Shown one piece after another: positions 61,901-64,000 of a DNA stretch of 64,000 bases. Every line of letters begins with the position of its first letter. Position 1 is the first letter of the stretch. The notes beneath the pieces are model-generated. The model was not told where the DNA came from and ran no database searches. It saw only the letters and a list, made by a program, of their open reading frames with translations. The position numbers and the translations under genes were made by a program. This stretch comes from Dromiciops gliroides (lineage: Eukaryota; Chordata; Mammalia; Microbiotheria; Microbiotheriidae), in contig NC_057863.1 of NCBI RefSeq assembly GCF_019393635.1, positions 639,988,306-640,052,305 on the forward strand, read 5' to 3'.

Positions 61901-63414
61901 AGATCCTGAGTGGGCAGCGCAAGCTGGAGATGGAAGGCAGGCAGATCGTGAGTCCCTTGGGCGTTTGTGGGGGGGGAGTGGGGAGGCTTCCAAGAAGAGC
62001 CCTGGCACCCACCGGCCTTCTACCCTTGGCTCAGGCGCCCTCCCTTGACAGTATAGCCAGCGGGCCTCGGTGATTTGGAGGTAGACCCTAACTCTGCCAC
62101 TTCGAGCCTCTTAGAGGCATTGGGGCCTTGTTTTCTTCATCTGTAAAATGTGGCGGCCAGACTCAGTGACCTCTGAGGCTCTGCTTCACTGCATTCTCCA
62201 AGCGCTTGCTTTGGAGGGGGTGCTGCTGGGCGGGACCTGGAGCCAGTCAACGGGGCTGAGTTCAGATCTCACCTCGGGGACCTGGGATGAGTCACTTGGC
62301 CTCCTCAGCCTTCCTCACAACAATGTCCAGCTCCATCCCCAGAGGACTGGGCTTGAGACGCATCCGCTGATGGATCTGTGTGACCTCTGGCAGGGCAGGT
62401 CGCTTATGTCGGTGGCCTTCCATTGCTCCTTCTGTCGGGGTCTGGAGCGTGGCTCCTGGGGTCACCCAGGAAGGAACAGATCTGGGGACATGTGGGGGTT
62501 CCGAGGCTGGGGGCAGGGGCAGGAGGTGGTGGGTGGTGGTGGAGGGGCTGCACTCACTGAAGAAGGCTCCAGGCCTCTCTCCTGCCACACCCACTTCTCC
62601 TCTTCCTCGGTTTTCACAAAAGGTCCCCATCAGCTCAGAACCTCCTGTGATTGGCCGGAGGCTCTTTGTGTATTTAGGAGCAGCTGCCAGCACCGCCTGC
62701 CTGCCTGCCACCAGCCTGCCTGCCACCAGCAGGGCCCAGACGCACCCTCTCCTCCCACGGTCCCCAGGGGCTGCTCCGGGAACTTCCTCTCCCTGGAAGC
62801 AGGGACGTGGCTGGAGGTGGCGACTACCCTGTGGCTGTACACAGGGCCCTGCCACCCGGAGTCAGGCCTGGAGCTGGGGCAGGGCGGAAGGGCCAGCCCC
62901 TCACACAGGTTATCTCTTTCAGTCCGTAGCCGCCCACGGTTAGGTGCTGTTCCCATTTTACAGATGAGGAAACTGAGGCTGAGGTGAAGCACCTTGCCCA
63001 GCATCATAGCTAAAAAGTATCAGAGGCAGGATTTGAACCCAGGTCTTCCTGATGCCCAAACCCAGTGTTCTGCCTGCTACACTGCACTGCTTCCCTCGGG
63101 CAGTGGGGCTCTCTTCAGCTGAGATATTAGGGTGGGGCTGGAGTTGGGAGAGGTTTAGCCAGCAAGTGGCCCCTGGGCTTGGTGATGAATGCTGCCTGTC
63201 TGCCCCTCTGTCTGCCCCTCTTCATCTCTGTGTCTCTCCATCCACCCCCAGCTAGAGGTGAAGATGCAGGTGGAGTACATGTCCTTCAGTGCCCACGCCG
63301 ATGCCAAGGGCATCATGCAGCTGGTCCGCCAGGCTGAGCCGGACAATGTGCTGCTTGTCCACGGGGAAGCCAAGAAGATGGAGTTCCTGAAGCAGAAGAT
63401 TGAGCAGGAATTCC
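41456..63414 (+). CDS. INTS11: Integrator complex subunit 11 (5' part: 431 of about 600 codons)
   Basis: INTS11 is the endonuclease of the nuclear Integrator complex; with INTS9 it cleaves snRNA precursors and nascent transcripts at paused polymerase II. Twelve coding exons, all GT-AG with matching phases, give 1294 nt from ATG 41517-41519. It is a metallo-beta-lactamase/beta-CASP protein of the CPSF73 family with all active-site ligands at the human positions: HFHLDH (H68, H70, D72, H73), H157 (AGHVLG), D178 (TGDYN), E203 (ITESTY), H392 (SAHAD) and H414 (VHGE). So it is a catalytically competent subunit, unlike INTS9. The C-terminal INTS9-binding part lies beyond 64000. Coding exons: 41517-41544, 53253-53350, 54314-54387, 55757-55985, 57259-57357, 57475-57509, 58265-58403, 59827-59891, 60460-60649, 61153-61236, 61858-61947, 63252-63414. 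Confidence 0.97.
43367..43524 (+). mobile_element. WSINE1-type SINE
   Basis: Complete body with a CAAAAAAAACC tail; imperfect TSD AAAGTTTTATTGA and AAAGCATTATTGA. Confidence 0.88.
43590..43750 (+). repeat. MIR-like SINE, internally shortened
   Basis: GCCTGGAGTCAGGAAGAAC head joined to a GTTGTTGTGAGGATCGAG and GGCACACAGTAGGCAC end. Confidence 0.6.
43755..44265 (-). repeat. Old LINE-1 3' region
   Basis: Reverse copy: GTTTCTGGTTCTGCTTC, GTTCATACAAGTCTTCCC, TTTGCTGCCACAGAAAGTGG, TGAATATTTTGGCTGG. More diverged than the other L1 pieces. Confidence 0.5.
44380..45180 (+). mobile_element. RTE (BovB-like) LINE relic
   Basis: Broken reverse-transcriptase frames on +. Frame pieces read [25 protein letters not shown]-like then LTER-like followed by REYKI, and an FVGDF-like catalytic region, the order found in RTE reverse transcriptases. 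The 117-codon frame at 44435-44788 is part of this. Several stops and shifts show it is dead. Confidence 0.6.
45188..45480 (-). mobile_element. LINE-1 3' end
   Basis: Reverse copy: poly(T), TTTTCCAGTTACATATTAC, CCAAGATGGAAAGCAGTC, CATCTTGTGAAAGAAGAATC, GTTCAATCGGCATTCATAAAC. Confidence 0.8.
45550..45850 (+). repeat. L2 LINE 3' end
   Basis: GCCTGGAGTGCTTTGCCC, GCAGGAGGCCTTTCCC, TGTCTGCTCCTTGAGGGCC. Confidence 0.65.
46640..46930 (-). repeat. Old L2-type relic
   Basis: AAAGTGCCAGGCATTGGG, CTTACATCCTGCTGGG and TGAGCCTTTATGGGAGC in reverse L2 order. Confidence 0.4.
47571..47732 (-). mobile_element. WSINE1-type SINE in L1
   Basis: Poly(T) start, GAGACAGTTGGGG, head end slightly damaged (GTGCACCTAGCAAC). 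Diverged TSD GGCTAGAGATTTTT and GGTTAGAAATTTTA. Confidence 0.85.
47991..48152 (-). mobile_element. WSINE1-type SINE in L1, 12-bp TSD
   Basis: TSD ATCCAGACATTT at about 47978-47989 and 48153-48164. Confidence 0.88.
48547..49455 (-). mobile_element. LINE-1 3' end inserted antisense into another L1
   Basis: Starts with a T-run, then the same reverse L1 3' sequence as 45188-45480 and on into the antisense of ORF2 (TAGCCATTCCCCAGTTGATG, GCTGCTATAAATATTTTTG, TTGTTTCCCAGCTTTC). TSD TTGAT-G/A-ATAGTTCT at 48533-48546 and 49456-49469. About 250 bp appear lost at the internal SINE. Confidence 0.85.
49125..49284 (-). mobile_element. WSINE1-type SINE inside the antisense L1
   Basis: GGGGGTGGGGCAATGAGG through GCCACCTAGCTGCCCC; third level of nesting. 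Confidence 0.85.
50460..50484 (+). repeat. (AT)n microsatellite
   Basis: Eleven or more AT units directly at the tail of the following SINE. Confidence 0.85.
50485..50632 (-). mobile_element. WSINE1-type SINE in L1
   Basis: Short T-run, GGCAGGGCAATGAGGG through CTAGCTGCCCC. Confidence 0.9.
50763..50910 (+). mobile_element. WSINE1-type SINE in L1, 16-bp TSD
   Basis: Perfect TSD AAAAAGGGAAGTGGTT at 50747-50762 and 50911-50926; full body, pure A-tail. Confidence 0.95.
51694..51740 (+). repeat. (GATGAC)n microsatellite
   Basis: About seven GATGAC-type hexamers with one interruption. Confidence 0.85.
52665..52732 (+). repeat. (TG)n-(CG)n-(CA)n alternating tract
   Basis: About 20 TG units, five CG units, then GTGCACGCACACATACACA: almost unbroken purine-pyrimidine alternation over 68 bp. 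Confidence 0.9.
52870..52924 (+). repeat. (AC)27 microsatellite
   Basis: Pure AC repeat on +, complementary to the TG tract 140 bp upstream. Confidence 0.95.
53253..53350 (+). CDS. INTS11: INTS11 exon 3
   Basis: Residues 10-42. Acceptor GGTTGCAG, donor GATGAT/GTAAGT. Encodes [19 protein letters not shown] and [14 protein letters not shown], the first beta strands of the lactamase fold. Confidence 0.96.
53351..54313 (+). other. INTS11: INTS11 intron 3
   Basis: 963 bp, no repeats or genes recognised apart from short homopolymer runs. Confidence 0.85.
54314..54387 (+). CDS. INTS11: INTS11 exon 4
   Basis: Residues 43-66 and two bases of S67: [24 protein letters not shown]. Acceptor TTCCTTAG, donor ATCAG/GTAGGA. 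Confidence 0.96.
54388..55756 (+). other. INTS11: INTS11 intron 4
   Basis: 1.37 kb; one MIR-like relic at 54840-55015 (TTGGGCAAGTCACCCGAC, CATCTGTAGAATAAGG). The part 55410-55740 is A/T-rich and reads like an L1 3' remnant (TTATATTTCAGTGCAG), not assigned with confidence. Confidence 0.7.
55757..55985 (+). CDS. INTS11: INTS11 exon 5: zinc-binding motif
   Basis: Completes S67 and runs to residue 143. Opens with [20 protein letters not shown], the main metal-binding motif (H68, H70, D72, H73), and ends [11 protein letters not shown]. Acceptor TGACCTAG, donor GTCCAG/GTCAGG. Confidence 0.97.
55986..57258 (+). other. INTS11: INTS11 intron 5
   Basis: 1.27 kb; weak old-repeat traces around 56290-56560, otherwise nothing recognised. 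Confidence 0.75.
57259..57357 (+). CDS. INTS11: INTS11 exon 6
   Basis: Residues 144-176: [17 protein letters not shown] with H157, then [16 protein letters not shown]. Donor ACA/GTAAGG. Confidence 0.96.
57475..57509 (+). CDS. INTS11: INTS11 exon 7 (35-nt exon)
   Basis: Residues 177-187 and two bases: [11 protein letters not shown] with metal ligand D178. Acceptor CTGGCTAG, donor TTGGG/GTAAGT. Very short and preceded by a 117-bp intron. Confidence 0.95.
57510..58264 (+). other. INTS11: INTS11 intron 7
   Basis: 755 bp; a reverse MIR-like relic at 57860-58015 (GAGGAAACTGAGGCAGG, AGTGACCTGTCCAGG). Confidence 0.75.
58265..58403 (+). CDS. INTS11: INTS11 exon 8: catalytic glutamate
   Basis: Residues 188-234: [20 protein letters not shown] with E203, then [19 protein letters not shown] and ETVERGGK. 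Donor AAG/GTAACC. Confidence 0.97.
58404..59826 (+). other. INTS11: INTS11 intron 8
   Basis: 1.42 kb; reverse L2-type fragment at 58445-58565 (AACAAGCATTTATTAAGC, CTCAAGGAGCTGATG) and a forward L2 3' region at 58975-59440 (CCACCAGTGGCTCCCTATT, TGAGTTCTGTGAGGGC). Nothing else seen. Confidence 0.7.
59827..59891 (+). CDS. INTS11: INTS11 exon 9
   Basis: Residues 235-255 and two bases of W256: [21 protein letters not shown]. Start of the beta-CASP domain. Acceptor CTCTGCAG, donor TTTG/GTAAGA. Confidence 0.96.
59892..60459 (+). other. INTS11: INTS11 intron 9
   Basis: 568 bp, single-copy, nothing recognised. Confidence 0.8.
60460..60649 (+). CDS. INTS11: INTS11 exon 10
   Basis: Residues 256-319: [20 protein letters not shown] through [18 protein letters not shown] and NPGPM. 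The LFITWTNQK stretch has T where I recall P in human. Acceptor CCCAAAG, donor ATG/GTACGG. Confidence 0.96.
60650..61152 (+). other. INTS11: INTS11 intron 10
   Basis: 503 bp, a G-run at 60665-60680, otherwise nothing recognised. Confidence 0.8.
61153..61236 (+). CDS. INTS11: INTS11 exon 11
   Basis: Residues 320-347: [20 protein letters not shown] then WAGNEKNM. Acceptor TCCATCCAG, donor ATG/GTAAGG. Confidence 0.96.
61237..61857 (+). other. INTS11: INTS11 intron 11
   Basis: 621 bp, nothing recognised. Confidence 0.8.
61858..61947 (+). CDS. INTS11: INTS11 exon 12
   Basis: Residues 348-377: [20 protein letters not shown] then [10 protein letters not shown]. Acceptor GCTCCCAG, donor ATC/GTGAGT. 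Confidence 0.96.
61948..63251 (+). other. INTS11: INTS11 intron 12
   Basis: 1.3 kb; forward MIR-like relics at 62080-62200 and 62230-62330, a reverse MIR at 62935-63095 (GATGAGGAAACTGAGGC, GATTTGAACCCAGGTC), and a short CTGCCTGCCACCAGC duplication near 62695-62730. Confidence 0.75.
63252..63414 (+). CDS. INTS11: INTS11 exon 13 (last exon in window)
   Basis: Residues 378-431 and one base: [20 protein letters not shown] with H392, [20 protein letters not shown] with H414. Donor TTCC/GTGCGT is weaker than the others, but its phase fits a split Arg codon. Confidence 0.94.
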
Positions 63415-64000
63415 GTGCGTGGACCTGGCTGTGGGGGGACGAGGGTGGAAAGTCTCTTGGGAGCCCATGGTGCAGGCCTGAAATGCCCTGCGGGTGGGTG
63501 GGCTGCATCTCCCGTCCCTGGCTGGGGGTGTCGGTGCCTGCCCTCCCTTGTGCTGGCAAGGCCACATTCATTAGCCCGTGGGCAGGGGGACAGTGGTTGG
63601 GTGGAGCTTCCCCAGGACAAGGGGGATGCCTTGACCTGCATGTGCAGGCCCAGCCCATCCGGAGGCCCTCTGCAGTACCGGGGTGGAGGGATCAGAGTTG
63701 GGCTCTGCAGTGGTTGGGGGCCATTCAGGTTATTGGTGTATCCCCCTCACTGGCCTTCCCAGGAGGCCCGAGAGGCTTTGGGAAGGAGCCCTGCTGTGGT
63801 GGAGAAGGGCCTGATGGGTGTGGGCCGCTTGGTGGGGAGGCGTGGAGGGGGATGGCCCATAAGAGCCGGGCTGTTGCTGAGCTTGGCCATGCTGGCAGGA
63901 TGAGTGAGGAGGGGGGCCTGGGCCCACCTGAGCAGCTACGGGAATCCTGGGTCGCCTGCGGCAAGCTGCCGCTGCCCCAATGCCATTTTAATCCTTTGAT
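63415..64000 (+). other. INTS11: INTS11 intron 13 (partial)
   Basis: G-rich single-copy sequence up to the window end; no further exon recognised. Confidence 0.75.

Noticed and set aside
41517-63414. CPSF3 (CPSF73) in place of INTS11
   Set aside because: N-terminus [18 protein letters not shown], exon sequence and synteny fit INTS11.

Overview
The window is marsupial genomic DNA, most likely from an Australidelphian (Australian or Dromiciops lineage). This rests on about 29 copies of a ~150 bp tRNA-headed, poly(A)-tailed SINE of the WSINE1/MIR-CORE type, many with intact target-site duplications (TSDs), on SINEs carrying an RTE/BovB-like 3' tail, and on marsupial-type LINE-1 3' ends. The species cannot be fixed from the sequence alone. 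The four genes match the order known from human 1p36.33 (DVL1, TAS1R3, CPTP, INTS11), read here in the opposite direction.

Layout. 1-4.2 kb: last intron, last coding exon and 3'UTR of DVL1 (+). 6.6-18.9 kb: a complete six-exon TAS1R3 (-) whose exons join into an open 853-codon frame; its introns are swollen by L2, SINE and CT-rich repeats. 19-32.8 kb: intergenic and repeat-dominated, with L1 3' ends, nested SINEs, an inverted pair of unclassified repeats, and an L2 copy carrying a 26/27-bp minisatellite. About 32.8-39.6 kb: CPTP (-), two coding exons giving 214 residues with the known lipid-headgroup residues present. 39.2-40.1 kb: a GC-rich head-to-head promoter shared by CPTP and INTS11. 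39.8-64 kb: INTS11 (+), first 431 codons in 12 coding exons; the C-terminal exons lie beyond the window. Its 11.7 kb second intron holds an RTE relic and a nested L1/L1/SINE cluster.

The genes are housekeeping or sensory genes with no common pathway. DVL1 is a Wnt signalling scaffold. TAS1R3 is the shared subunit of the sweet and umami receptors. CPTP moves ceramide-1-phosphate between membranes. INTS11 is the endonuclease of the Integrator complex. I found no new gene system. The most notable structures are the minisatellite apparently grown from an L2 segment with a 133-bp higher-order repeat, the co-residence of an RTE LINE relic with RTE-tailed SINEs, the mirror-symmetric NRF1-like boxes in the divergent promoter, tight inverted SINE pairs inside introns, and the sharp confinement of young SINEs to 5.9-50.9 kb.
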